In this document: piece after piece, positions 50,128 to 58,347 of the stretch
Position numbering within the stretch: position 1 is the stretch's first letter
How the letters are laid out: the number at the start of each line of letters is the position of its first letter
Assembly (NCBI GenBank): GCA_045538835.1
Contig: JAZQEF010000010.1
Span: forward strand, 1-64,000
Length of the DNA stretch: 64,000 nt
Source: RGIG6165 sp045538835
Lineage (GTDB): Bacteria > Bacillota > Clostridia > Oscillospirales > Feifaniaceae
Direction: 5' to 3'
Notes under the pieces: model-generated
The model's database searches: none
What the model saw: only the letters and a program-made list of their open reading frames with translations
Told to the model about the DNA's origin: nothing
Program-made: the position numbers and the translations under genes

Positions 50128-51075
50128 ATGAGTAAGACTAAAAAGATACTATACGCCATATCGGCAGCAGTTATGATGATTGGCATCGGCATAATAATAT
50201 ATCTTGTCGGTGCACAGCATTACACGGTCTACGATAACGGTAAAACGATAGATGTATTCTCTTACAGTTCGGACAGGGATACTATACTTGAAAAAAGCGG
50301 TGTGGAACTGTCAGAAAATGATGCGTTTTTGAAAACATCCGACGGGTATAGGGTACTTCGTCCGAAAGAAGTTACAGTTTTGTACGGTGACACACAGGAG
50401 ACGTTTGACACTTCCTACGAAACGGTAGGTGAAGTGCTTTACAGTAGCGGTATTGCATTTTCTCAAGAAGATTTTTGTGATTTTGAAACAGACACCCCTA
50501 TAACTGACGGTATGGAAATAAGAGTGCACAAGGTCACTCACGACATAAGCGAGAGCGATACGGAAATTCCTTTTGAAACAGTTACAAAAGACAGTATATA
50601 TGTCAAAAAAGGAACGACTAAAACGACCGTAAAAGGCGAAAACGGAATTCAGCGTGAAGTCAGAAGCAATACATACGTTGACGGAGAACTGATTTCGTCG
50701 GTAGTCACATCGAACAGCCTTGTAAAGGCGCCTGTTACCAAAACGGTGGAAAGGGGTGTCGGCGGCACGATAGGCGGATATGAATTCTCATATTGTATGG
50801 ATATGAAATCAACAGCATACACCTATTTTGAGAACAGCAGGAATATTACTGCGACAGGCGTGCCCGTAGGCTACGGAAAAGTGGCGGTGGATAAAAATGT
50901 CATTCCGCTCGGCACAAAAATGTATATAACCTCTGCAAACGGCAAATACGTATACGGATATGCTGTTGCGGCGGATACCGGTGTGAGAGGAAATATAATC
51001 GACCTTTTCTATGAAACCTACGAAGAGTGCATAAATTGGGGTAGAAGAAAAATAAAAGTTTATATATTGGAGTAA
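50128..51075 (+). CDS. G5/DUF348/3D-domain cell-wall protein (YabE-like)
   Basis: 315 aa. One N-terminal membrane anchor or signal (8-33, LYAISAAVMMIGIGIIIYLVG). DUF348 segments lie at about 37-140 (TVLYGDTQETFDTSYETVGEVLYSSGI). A G5 domain follows at about 150-210 (IPFETVTKDSIYVKKGTTKTTVKGENGIQREV). The C-terminal 3D domain (about 230-315) has the three aspartates in VAVDKNVIPLGT, AADTG and NIIDLF. This is the layout of YabE-like, Rpf/Sps-type cell-wall lytic or resuscitation-type proteins. GGGGAGG precedes the ATG at 50128. Single gene. Confidence 0.88.
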   Translation: MSKTKKILYAISAAVMMIGIGIIIYLVGAQHYTVYDNGKTIDVFSYSSDRDTILEKSGVELSENDAFLKTSDGYRVLRPKEVTVLYGDTQETFDTSYETVGEVLYSSGIAFSQEDFCDFETDTPITDGMEIRVHKVTHDISESDTEIPFETVTKDSIYVKKGTTKTTVKGENGIQREVRSNTYVDGELISSVVTSNSLVKAPVTKTVERGVGGTIGGYEFSYCMDMKSTAYTYFENSRNITATGVPVGYGKVAVDKNVIPLGTKMYITSANGKYVYGYAVAADTGVRGNIIDLFYETYEECINWGRRKIKVYILE

Positions 51076-51202
51076 GCGGTTGCATCAAAAATTGCTTCGC
51101 TTACTGACGTAACTGCTTAATATTGTAAAGTATTAACAGTTGATATTTATTGCAAATATATGTAATACTATATCTATAATGTTTGGAAAGTGTGGAGCAC
51201 CT
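51076..51202 (+). promoter_or_regulatory. Spacer with weak promoter of malQ
   Basis: A TTGATA, a 17-bp spacer and TAATAC (51140-51168) form a plausible but weak promoter. A short AGTAAGCG/CGCTTACT inverted repeat at the left end (about 51071-51105) could be a weak terminator of the 3D-domain gene, without a T tract. Confidence 0.35.
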
Positions 51203-52666
51203 ATGAGAACAAGCGGAATCCTTATGCCTGTGTTTTCTCTGCCGTCGCCTTACGGTATCGGCACATTCGGTAAAGAGGCATACAGATTTGTTGATTTTTT
51301 AGATAAAGCAGGACAGAGTTACTGGCAGATATTGCCGCTAGGACCGACGTCTTTCGGCGATTCGCCTTATCAGTCCTTTTCATCATTTGCGGGAAATCCG
51401 TATTTTATCGATCCCGATATGCTTATCGGAGACGGACTGCTCACAAAGGCTCAGGTACAAAAATTTGACTTTGGGACAGGGAATAAAATTGATTACGGCA
51501 AACTGTACGAAAACCGTCTGCCCATGCTTAAAATGGCATTTGAGAACTTTGTGCCCGATGCAAAGTTTAAAGAATTCTGCAAAGAAAACGAGTGGTGGCT
51601 TGAGGATTATGTGCTTTTTAGCGCAATAAAAGGCGCGCAGGGCGGTCGTCCCTGGAGTGAGTGGGACAAATGCTTGCGCCTTCGCGAAGAAGAAACGCTC
51701 ATCAAAGCAAAAGAAGAATTTGCAAATACGCTTGAATTTTATCGCTTTGTGCAGTATGAATTTACTTTGCAATGGACGGCGCTTAAAGAGTATGCAAACA
51801 AAAAAGATATAAAAATAATCGGTGACCTGCCGATATATGTTGCATATGACAGTGCCGATGTCTGGGCAGATACAAAGCAGTTTTTGCTTGATAAAGACGG
51901 AAAACCAACACTTGTCGCAGGCTGTCCGCCCGACGCTTTTTCGGATGACGGGCAGTTGTGGGGCAATCCCATTTATGATTGGAAATATATGCATAAAGAC
52001 GGCTACGAGTGGTGGACACGCCGTATCAATTATGTGTTAAAACTGTATGATGTGGTAAGAATAGATCATTTCAGAGGGTTTGAGTCCTTCTTTGCGATAC
52101 CCTATGGGGACAAAACGGCAAAGGGCGGCAGTTGGATGAAAGGTCCGGGTATGAAACTTTTCAATAAACTGGGCGACCTTCCGATAATTGCGGAGGACTT
52201 AGGTTTTATTACACCGCAGGTAAAAAAACTTCTGCACGATTCGGGATTTCCGGGTATGAAGGTGCTTCAGTTTGCATTTGACACCCGTGAGGAGAGTGAT
52301 TATCTTCCCCATAACTATGAGAAAAACTGTGTCGTCTACACGGGTACGCACGACAATGACACGATAATGGGCTGGACCAAGACCGCCGCCCCCGAAGATG
52401 TGGAAATGGCGCACCGTTATCTCCATGTCGATGACAATGAGGGGTTTAACTGGGCAATGATGAGGGCGGCACTGATGTCGGTCGCAGATACTGCGATTCT
52501 GATGATGCCCGATCTTTTAGGACTCGGCAGTGAAGCGAGGATAAACACCCCCTCAAAACTCGGCGGCAACTGGGATTGGCGTATAGGTGACGGTTGCATA
52601 AACGACTGGCTGGCTGATATCTTATATGAGAACACGCTTCTTTACGGGAGAGTAAAGAAAAAGTAA
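51203..52666 (+). CDS. malQ: 4-alpha-glucanotransferase (amylomaltase)
   Basis: 487-aa GH77 enzyme that transfers alpha-1,4-glucan chains, acting on maltodextrins or glycogen. The catalytic Asp nucleophile lies in VVRIDHFRGFESFF, the acid Glu in IIAEDLGFITP, and the third Asp in VYTGTHDNDTIMGW. The N-terminal GILMPVFSLPSPYGIGTFG is also typical. Its length of about 490 aa is the standard bacterial form. I chose the ATG with GGAG 5 nt upstream; an ATG 24 nt earlier is possible. Confidence 0.94.
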   Translation: MRTSGILMPVFSLPSPYGIGTFGKEAYRFVDFLDKAGQSYWQILPLGPTSFGDSPYQSFSSFAGNPYFIDPDMLIGDGLLTKAQVQKFDFGTGNKIDYGKLYENRLPMLKMAFENFVPDAKFKEFCKENEWWLEDYVLFSAIKGAQGGRPWSEWDKCLRLREEETLIKAKEEFANTLEFYRFVQYEFTLQWTALKEYANKKDIKIIGDLPIYVAYDSADVWADTKQFLLDKDGKPTLVAGCPPDAFSDDGQLWGNPIYDWKYMHKDGYEWWTRRINYVLKLYDVVRIDHFRGFESFFAIPYGDKTAKGGSWMKGPGMKLFNKLGDLPIIAEDLGFITPQVKKLLHDSGFPGMKVLQFAFDTREESDYLPHNYEKNCVVYTGTHDNDTIMGWTKTAAPEDVEMAHRYLHVDDNEGFNWAMMRAALMSVADTAILMMPDLLGLGSEARINTPSKLGGNWDWRIGDGCINDWLADILYENTLLYGRVKKK

Positions 52667-52691
52667 GACAAAACTTTGTCTTACTTTTTTA
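52661..52691 (+). terminator. Terminator after malQ
   Basis: Stem AAGTAAGACAAA / TTTGTCTTACTT with a T run, overlapping the malQ stop codon. Confidence 0.9.
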
Positions 52692-52695
52692 TTTG

Positions 52696-52704
52696 TGTTA
52701 TAAT
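52696..52704 (+). promoter_or_regulatory. Extended -10 promoter of rmuC
   Basis: TGT followed by TATAAT, immediately after the malQ terminator and 28 nt before the rmuC ATG. Confidence 0.5.
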
Positions 52705-52731
52705 GTAAGTAATTTATTTTCGGAGGCTAAT

Positions 52732-53928
52732 ATGAATTATATAATAATAGGTCTGCTTGCAGTCATTACAGTGCTGCTGCTCATTACCATGATAAAGGTC
52801 TTTTCAAATTGTAAGAGCGATGAGGTGGATCAGAAGATTGCGAATGTGCAGGACAATATCTGCGTGCGTCTTGACAATATGAATGAGCAGACGCGTTTTG
52901 ACAGTGAGCGCAGTGAGCGTTCCATGACTGCACTCAGGGACAGTATGGACAACAAAATCGACCGCCTGCGTGAGACGGTCGATTCAAAACTGACGAATAT
53001 CCAACGTTCAAATGAAACGAAACTCACCGAGATGAGAGAAACGGTTGACGAAAAACTTTCAAAAACGCTTGAAACAAGGCTGAATGCCTCTTTTGAGCAG
53101 GTCAGCAACCGTCTTGAAGCGGTGTATAAAGGTCTCGGCGAGATGCAGTCGCTTGCAAGCGGCGTGGGTGACCTTAAAAAGATTCTCACAAACGTAAAAA
53201 CGAGAGGTACATGGGGGGAAATTCAGCTCGGCAATCTGCTTGAGCAGATGCTCACACCCTCGCAGTATCAGGAAAATGTTGCGGTCATACCCAATTCTCT
53301 TGACCGGGTTGAATATGCCGTTGTATTGCCTGGTAAAGACGGGGAGAGGCCCGTATATCTTCCCATAGACAGTAAGTTTCCCGTTGAGGACTATGCAAGA
53401 CTTGTTTCGGCGCAGGAGGCAGGAGATACTGAGGCAGTCGATGCGGCAGGGAAAGAACTTGTGAGAGCCGTTAAACTTCAGGCAAAGAAGATTGCTGAAA
53501 AATACATAATGCCTCCGTATACGACCGATTTTGCAATCATGTTCCTTCCCACAGAGGGACTTTTTGCGGAGGTGCTCCGTGCCGACGGACTTGTAGAAGA
53601 ACTTCAGCGTGTTAACCGTGTTGCGGTAACGGGACCGACAACCCTTTCTTCTGTGCTGACAAGTCTGCAGATGGGATTTAAAACGCTTGCGATAGAAAAA
53701 CGCTCAAGCGAAGTGTGGGAATTGCTTGGCGCAATAAAGACGGAATTCGGCAAGTTTGCAGATGTGCTTGAAAAGACACAGAACAAACTCGAACTTGCAA
53801 ATAAAGAAATAGAAAGTGCAAAGGTGCGCACCCGTGCGATACAGAGAAAACTTCGCGGAGTAGAAGAACTTCCCGAAGAGGAGAGCAGGCAAAAACTCGG
53901 CAACATGGATCTTGAAGAATATGAATAA
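52732..53928 (+). CDS. rmuC: DNA recombination protein RmuC
   Basis: 398 aa. An N-terminal membrane segment (2-22), a long coiled coil (about 35-140), then the RmuC nuclease-like domain (about 150-370). Diagnostic segments are TRGTWGEIQLGNLLEQMLTPSQY, LPIDSKFPVEDYARLV and FAIMFLPTEGLFAEVLR. RmuC limits inversions at inverted repeats. CGGAGG precedes the ATG. Confidence 0.92.
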   Translation: MNYIIIGLLAVITVLLLITMIKVFSNCKSDEVDQKIANVQDNICVRLDNMNEQTRFDSERSERSMTALRDSMDNKIDRLRETVDSKLTNIQRSNETKLTEMRETVDEKLSKTLETRLNASFEQVSNRLEAVYKGLGEMQSLASGVGDLKKILTNVKTRGTWGEIQLGNLLEQMLTPSQYQENVAVIPNSLDRVEYAVVLPGKDGERPVYLPIDSKFPVEDYARLVSAQEAGDTEAVDAAGKELVRAVKLQAKKIAEKYIMPPYTTDFAIMFLPTEGLFAEVLRADGLVEELQRVNRVAVTGPTTLSSVLTSLQMGFKTLAIEKRSSEVWELLGAIKTEFGKFADVLEKTQNKLELANKEIESAKVRTRAIQRKLRGVEELPEEESRQKLGNMDLEEYE

Positions 53929-53963
53929 AAAAAGGGTTTTCTGATTATCAGAAAACCCTTTTT
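53927..53963. terminator. Bidirectional terminator after rmuC
   Basis: Stem AAAAAAGGGTTTTCTGAT with its complement and flanking A/T tracts, shared with the convergent protease gene. Confidence 0.9.
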
Positions 53964-53966
53964 TAC

Positions 53967-56204
53967 TTATGATATAATTATCCAGACTTCGTAATAGTCT
54001 AAATCCACGATAACTGACATAAGTTCATAGCCTTTGGCGTAGTAATAAGTATAAACGTTTCCTTCAACTTCACCGTCATAGTAATACCAGCCTGAAGATT
54101 CGAGATATTCCATATACGAAATGGGTGTATTGACTGAAGTTAAATTGTAGGCAAATAAATTAGCGTCAGGTGCGTAGTAATAGACTGTTCGCCCTGTGTC
54201 TCCGTAATAAGATGAAATACAGGGTATTCCCGTAACGTACTGATATGTCGGTGCACCGTTGAGGTAGTATCTGGCACTTGAAGAACTGCTGTTGGATTCC
54301 TCTTTCATAAGAAGGATCTGGACTGCAAAACTGTCAGGGTGATAAGAAATTACAGTAATGTAGGAGCCTTTAGTGTAAATATATCCGGTATAAGTATCTT
54401 CATTCATGACTGAGTCATAGACCCAACCATACGATTTAAGTGTGTTAATGTAATACTGAAATCCGCAATCAGTAACAGATACATAGGTGAATTGATCTGC
54501 GGTGGCAACATAACCTTCTTGGTCAGTATATGTTGAATAAGAACTATCGAAGGTACGTGAGTTAAAACAATCTGCCCCGGTAATGCTATGATAAGTGGGA
54601 GCACCGTTCCAGTAATAGTCTACGGAAGTTGTTGAACCTACTGTGACATCTATAACAGCACTGTTTAGTATATTATTACCGTCATAATAATAAACTTTGA
54701 CTTGGGCAGTTCCCTTGCTCATGCCAAGAATTGTGAGTTCACATTCTCCAGTTGCGATATCATTTCCCCATTTTGTAAGGGCGATATTCTCATTAGATGA
54801 TTCTAAATAAAGATAATCTTCTGCTTGGGGTGAAAAGTATACTGATACAGTTCGTATATATCCTATTGGTACGGTTAGTGATGATTCTGAAAGTGACAAT
54901 TCATAACTTTCACCGACAAGACTTGCAAGACGGGTCAGGGATTTTACACTTGTTCTGTCAAGTTCGTTTATGTAATGTATCGGAATAGCAAGGTTTAAAT
55001 TCTGTACAAGGTCTGTTCCGTCAGAGCCAAAACCTGCGCTTGTAATACCTATTACTCTGCCGTATTCATTTATAAGAGCACCGCCACTTGAACCTGATGA
55101 AATCGGCACGGATATCTGAATAAAATCGAGACCGTTTAATTCGCGGTTAGGATTGGAAACAAGACCGTCCGAAATCGTGTTGTCAAGTCCTATGGGACTT
55201 CCTATTGCATACACTCTCTGACCTGCCACGGGTGTTGAAGTGTCTATTTCAAGATATTCAAAATCGTGTCCCGTAATTTTTAAAAGTGCGGTATCACGAG
55301 CCACGTCAAAGTCATACACACCTGCAACATCGTATGTCTTTCCTTCTGTTGTCATAATCTTTGCAGAGTATGCACCGTCAATAACGTGATAATTCGTAAC
55401 AAATGTACCGTCTGCATCAATAAAGAAACCGCTACCTGAAGCAATGGGATTTTGATTTTTATCATAAACTTCCACATAAGCAACCGATGGAGCACATTTT
55501 TCGGATATCTGCTGTGCCGTAAGAACTGTATCTTCCGGCACTACTTCTTCTTCAAGCGTAAATGTCTTACGAAGTGTAATGTCAACAACCCTTGAAATGA
55601 TAGCTGCCGCTTCTGCCCTTGTAATATTGTTATCGGGATAGAAAGAACCCTTTGAATCACTTCCCGTAAGAATACCTGCGTTGTAAAGACCTTTTATTTC
55701 GTGGAAGTATGTATGTGAAACACTAACATCAGGGATCCTGCTGATTGAATTTATCTCTGTAAACTCCCATTCGGGAATTGAATTGAAGAATATGTATGCC
55801 ATCTGTGCGCGGGTTGCTTTTTTGGTAATGTCAGCAAAATCGGTTTCGGCAATAATACCGTTTGTTATGGCATAAGCCTCGTAAGGTGCATACCACGGTG
55901 TTCCGGAGAAAACTGCAGTTTCACCGGTGTTGTATATGCTGTGCACTCTGTCAGCCATAACAAGAGCTTCGGCAATCGTAAGCTCACCGCTTGGATTAAA
56001 TTTGGTGTTTGAACTGCCGTACATAAGGGCATATTCGTAGCAGGCTTTAATTGACGGCATTGCCCAGTTTGATGCCGCCACATCTACGAAATTGTTGCTA
56101 TATGTATTTACGGGTTTAAAATTATTCATTCCCGCAGCCATGGCAGGCACGCAGAGTGTGAATACCATACAGATGGCAAGTAATGTTGTGATGAAGCGTT
56201 TCAT
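53967..56204 (-). CDS. SLH-anchored trypsin-like (S1C) serine protease
   Basis: 745 aa. Signal peptide (1-24). Three SLH repeats follow at about 38-90, 100-142 and 160-208 (NTKFNPSGELTIAEAL, TKKATRAQMAY and GSFYPDNNITRAEAA). A trypsin-like domain of the HtrA (S1C) type then holds His273 in TNYHVIDG, Asp304 in ARDTALLKI and Ser373 in SSGSSGGALIN. The remaining 300 residues contain a Big-type beta region (about 440-530) and two Tyr-rich repeats beginning YYWNGAPTYHSITG and YYLNGAPTYQYVTG. SLH anchoring places the protease on the cell wall, beside the S-layer paralogues elsewhere in the window. The start is ATG 56204 with AAGGAGA upstream. It closes a three-gene operon. Confidence 0.87.
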   Translation of the reverse strand: MKRFITTLLAICMVFTLCVPAMAAGMNNFKPVNTYSNNFVDVAASNWAMPSIKACYEYALMYGSSNTKFNPSGELTIAEALVMADRVHSIYNTGETAVFSGTPWYAPYEAYAITNGIIAETDFADITKKATRAQMAYIFFNSIPEWEFTEINSISRIPDVSVSHTYFHEIKGLYNAGILTGSDSKGSFYPDNNITRAEAAAIISRVVDITLRKTFTLEEEVVPEDTVLTAQQISEKCAPSVAYVEVYDKNQNPIASGSGFFIDADGTFVTNYHVIDGAYSAKIMTTEGKTYDVAGVYDFDVARDTALLKITGHDFEYLEIDTSTPVAGQRVYAIGSPIGLDNTISDGLVSNPNRELNGLDFIQISVPISSGSSGGALINEYGRVIGITSAGFGSDGTDLVQNLNLAIPIHYINELDRTSVKSLTRLASLVGESYELSLSESSLTVPIGYIRTVSVYFSPQAEDYLYLESSNENIALTKWGNDIATGECELTILGMSKGTAQVKVYYYDGNNILNSAVIDVTVGSTTSVDYYWNGAPTYHSITGADCFNSRTFDSSYSTYTDQEGYVATADQFTYVSVTDCGFQYYINTLKSYGWVYDSVMNEDTYTGYIYTKGSYITVISYHPDSFAVQILLMKEESNSSSSSARYYLNGAPTYQYVTGIPCISSYYGDTGRTVYYYAPDANLFAYNLTSVNTPISYMEYLESSGWYYYDGEVEGNVYTYYYAKGYELMSVIVDLDYYEVWIIIS

Positions 56205-56214
56205 AAATGTCTCC

Positions 56215-56415
56215 TTAATTTTTCTCAAGTTTTTGTCGTAAAGAGGTAATGCGGGACTTTTTCTCCTCCGTTTCCTGTGAAAGAAGAGAAATTTCTACGA
56301 CATCCCCCTCTTTTGCTGTGCTGTCCAGAAGGATTTTGGGCATATTTGCCGTTTTACCGGACTCGTATTCCACTACGGCAAAATCGCCCTCAAACCTGTC
56401 TATTATTACTTTCAT
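56215..56415 (-). CDS. DUF3006 domain protein
   Basis: 66-aa DUF3006 protein: VIIDRFEGDFAVVEYESGKTANMPKILL in a small beta domain followed by a basic helix (EEKKSRITSLRQKLEKN). DUF3006 proteins are usually encoded next to a secreted ComEC-type metallo-beta-lactamase, as here. Function is unknown. The start lies 9 nt after the lactamase stop. Confidence 0.85.
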   Translation of the reverse strand: MKVIIDRFEGDFAVVEYESGKTANMPKILLDSTAKEGDVVEISLLSQETEEKKSRITSLRQKLEKN

Positions 56416-56423
56416 ATTTCACA

Positions 56424-57455
56424 TCACTCCTCAGGTTTGCATGATCCGCAGGGCTTATAGCCGTATGTCATAAGATTTGCTATCGACTCCGACGAATAGG
56501 ATTTATTGTTATCTTTCATGCTGACAATCGAAGCACAGTCGGGATAGTGTATCTTCTTTGAAGAAGTGTTGAGCACCCAAGTGTATTCTTTGTTTGGCGG
56601 AGTATCTTCTTCAAAATACTCATTGTCTGTGGTGTAGGTGAGATTCTCACCGTCAGACATAAACACAATGTTTCCGAGTTTGTCTGTACGCAGAATTTGC
56701 GCTCCCGAATCTTCCCATCTCTTTTCAATGCCGTCATGCGGATGTCCGTAGTCGTTATCCTCGCCGAGTGAAAATACGGCATAGTCAGCGCCGACTCTTG
56801 ACACAAATGACTTGCTCGACGAAGTCGAACTTCCGTGATGAGGTACTTTTACCACATCGGCAGAGATATTGGAATAAATGTCATTTTCGCTCTGTGTTTC
56901 AATATCGCCTGTGAACAGAAAGACGGTTTTGCCAAACACAAGTCTTAAAACTATAGAGGCGTTATTTAAATCGTCATATTTGTAAACGGGGGCAACGACT
57001 TCTACCGAAATACTTTCTTCGGATATAATTGTGTCGCCTGCACCTACGGTCGTAACAAAGAGCCCTTTATCAAGGATCGCTTCAAGCAGATTTTCATATG
57101 TTGATGTTGCCGCATCGGCATAGGGCATATAGATGTCACCAATATCAAATGTTTCAACTATTTTCTGCATACCGCCCATATGGTCAGTATGAGGGTGTGA
57201 TGAAACAAGATAGTCGATTTTGTTTCTGCCTCTGCTTTGTATGTAAGAAATGACGGTGCCTGAAAATTCTTTTTCACCTGTATCTATAAGCATCGTCCTG
57301 CCGTCGGGAAACTCTATAAATGCACAGTCGCCTTGCCCGACATCAATAAAAGAAACCGTAAGATTTCCGTTTGTATCGCTGTATGTTTCGCCTGTACATC
57401 CGCTGAGCATACACAGTACAAGCAGTAAAATAAAAATTCGTTTTGTATAATGCAA
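56424..57455 (-). CDS. ComEC/Rec2-type metallo-beta-lactamase lipoprotein
   Basis: 343 aa. TTG start with AGGTGAT upstream; no other start leaves the lipobox LSGC intact (lipidated Cys20). The metallo-beta-lactamase fold follows: SFIDVGQGDCAFIEF (33-47), metal-binding SSHPHTDHMGG (85-95), FLFTGDIE, and VPHHGSSTS. This is the nuclease-like domain of ComEC, here alone and secreted. The C terminus has HYPDCASIV and YKPCGSCKPEE, a Cys/His pair like the Ada-type metal-binding end. Likely an extracellular nuclease or phosphodiesterase; substrate unknown. It has its own promoter. Confidence 0.87.
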   Translation of the reverse strand: MHYTKRIFILLLVLCMLSGCTGETYSDTNGNLTVSFIDVGQGDCAFIEFPDGRTMLIDTGEKEFSGTVISYIQSRGRNKIDYLVSSHPHTDHMGGMQKIVETFDIGDIYMPYADAATSTYENLLEAILDKGLFVTTVGAGDTIISEESISVEVVAPVYKYDDLNNASIVLRLVFGKTVFLFTGDIETQSENDIYSNISADVVKVPHHGSSTSSSKSFVSRVGADYAVFSLGEDNDYGHPHDGIEKRWEDSGAQILRTDKLGNIVFMSDGENLTYTTDNEYFEEDTPPNKEYTWVLNTSSKKIHYPDCASIVSMKDNNKSYSSESIANLMTYGYKPCGSCKPEE

Positions 57456-57473
57456 ATTGTATCACCTAAATAC

Positions 57474-57502
57474 ATTATATCATTATCCGTACAAATGTTC
57501 AA
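57474..57502 (-). promoter_or_regulatory. Promoter of the MBL lipoprotein-DUF3006-protease operon
   Basis: Minus-strand TTGAAC, a 17-bp spacer and TATAAT with TGA before it, close to consensus. Confidence 0.8.
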
Positions 57503-57509
57503 TAGTTAT

Positions 57510-58091
57510 TTAATATTTCTTTATCAGAGGAGAAATACGCTTATATACCAAAAATGTGAGTGCCGCATTTCCAAGTCCTTTAAAAATAAAATTAAAAGGT
57601 GTGGACACATATAAAAGCGCCTCCCACAGCGAGTCGATACCTTTCCATATTGCACCATATGCTTCAATGATAGCCGCTGTCGGCATAAAGTTTGAATAGA
57701 AAGGATAGGTTATAAACAAATTTACGGGGAAACTGACTATTGCCATTGATGCCGCACCCGCAAGTGAACCTAAAAGCGCTGTTTTTATGCCTTTTTTCTT
57801 TTGGTATATAAGACCTGCCGTAAATGTAAAGGCGGCGCCGAGAAGAAAATTACTCAGTTCACCCACACCGCCGGTCGTCGTCACGGTCAGGTGAACAAGA
57901 TTTTTTATAAGACATACAAGTACACCTGCCACAGGTCCCATTGCAAATGAAGCAATGAGTGCAGGCACTTCAGAAAAGTCCATTTTAATAAAACTCGGCA
58001 TAAAAAAGGTGACGGAAAAATCAAGAAGCATAAGCACATAGGCAAATGCAGTTAACATACCGATCCATACTATTTTTCTTGTTTTTGTCAT
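57510..58091 (-). CDS. ribU: Riboflavin ECF transporter S component RibU
   Basis: 193-aa membrane protein with six hydrophobic segments, the substrate-binding S subunit of an energy-coupling-factor transporter that imports riboflavin. Features are IVWIGMLTAFAYVLMLLDF at the N terminus, KMDFSEVPALIASFAMGPVAGVLVCLIKNLVHL in the middle and FNFIFKGLGNAALTFLVY at the end. The FMN riboswitch upstream supports the flavin assignment. The shared ECF energizing proteins are not in this window. The ATG at 58091 has GGAGGTA upstream, next to the riboswitch terminator. Confidence 0.93.
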   Translation of the reverse strand: MTKTRKIVWIGMLTAFAYVLMLLDFSVTFFMPSFIKMDFSEVPALIASFAMGPVAGVLVCLIKNLVHLTVTTTGGVGELSNFLLGAAFTFTAGLIYQKKKGIKTALLGSLAGAASMAIVSFPVNLFITYPFYSNFMPTAAIIEAYGAIWKGIDSLWEALLYVSTPFNFIFKGLGNAALTFLVYKRISPLIKKY

Positions 58092-58104
58092 TGATATTAC
58101 CTCC

Positions 58105-58135
58105 AAAAAAGCCCCGCAGGGTATACCTGTGGGGC
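58105..58135 (-). terminator. Riboswitch-controlled terminator upstream of ribU
   Basis: Minus-strand stem GCCCCACAGG / CCTGCGGGGC (one A-C mismatch) with a TATAC-type loop and T6. The ribU SD GGAGGTA lies immediately after it, so the same hairpin ends transcription when FMN is bound. Confidence 0.85.
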
Positions 58136-58151
58136 AAAAATATAATTTTAT

Positions 58152-58341
58152 CTCATCCGGACTGTACCGTCGGTTCGGGAATCTCACCCGATCAGCCAAA
58201 AGGCTCGCAGACTTTATAACAATTCAAATTGAAACTTCGTACCGAAGTTTCTTCATTAATTCCGAATTGTTTGTCATACGAAAGAAAATGTCTTCTTTCG
58301 TATGACAAACTGCCGGTCAGGGAATTTCGCCCTGCCCCTAA
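58152..58341 (-). promoter_or_regulatory. FMN riboswitch (RFN element) with long P3 extension
   Basis: On the minus strand the aptamer core is readable: GGGGCAGGGCGAAATTCCC (5' P2 part), then GACCGGCAGT, later AGTCTGCGAGCC, then GCTGATCGGGTGAGATTCCC and CGAACCGACGGTACAGTCCGG at the 3' side. Between GGCA and AGTCTGC lies an insertion of about 95 nt. It contains an 18-bp perfect hairpin (58269-58310) and a 9-bp hairpin (58231-58251). FMN binding would favour the downstream terminator and turn off ribU when flavins are plentiful. Confidence 0.93.
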
Positions 58342-58347
58342 AAATAT

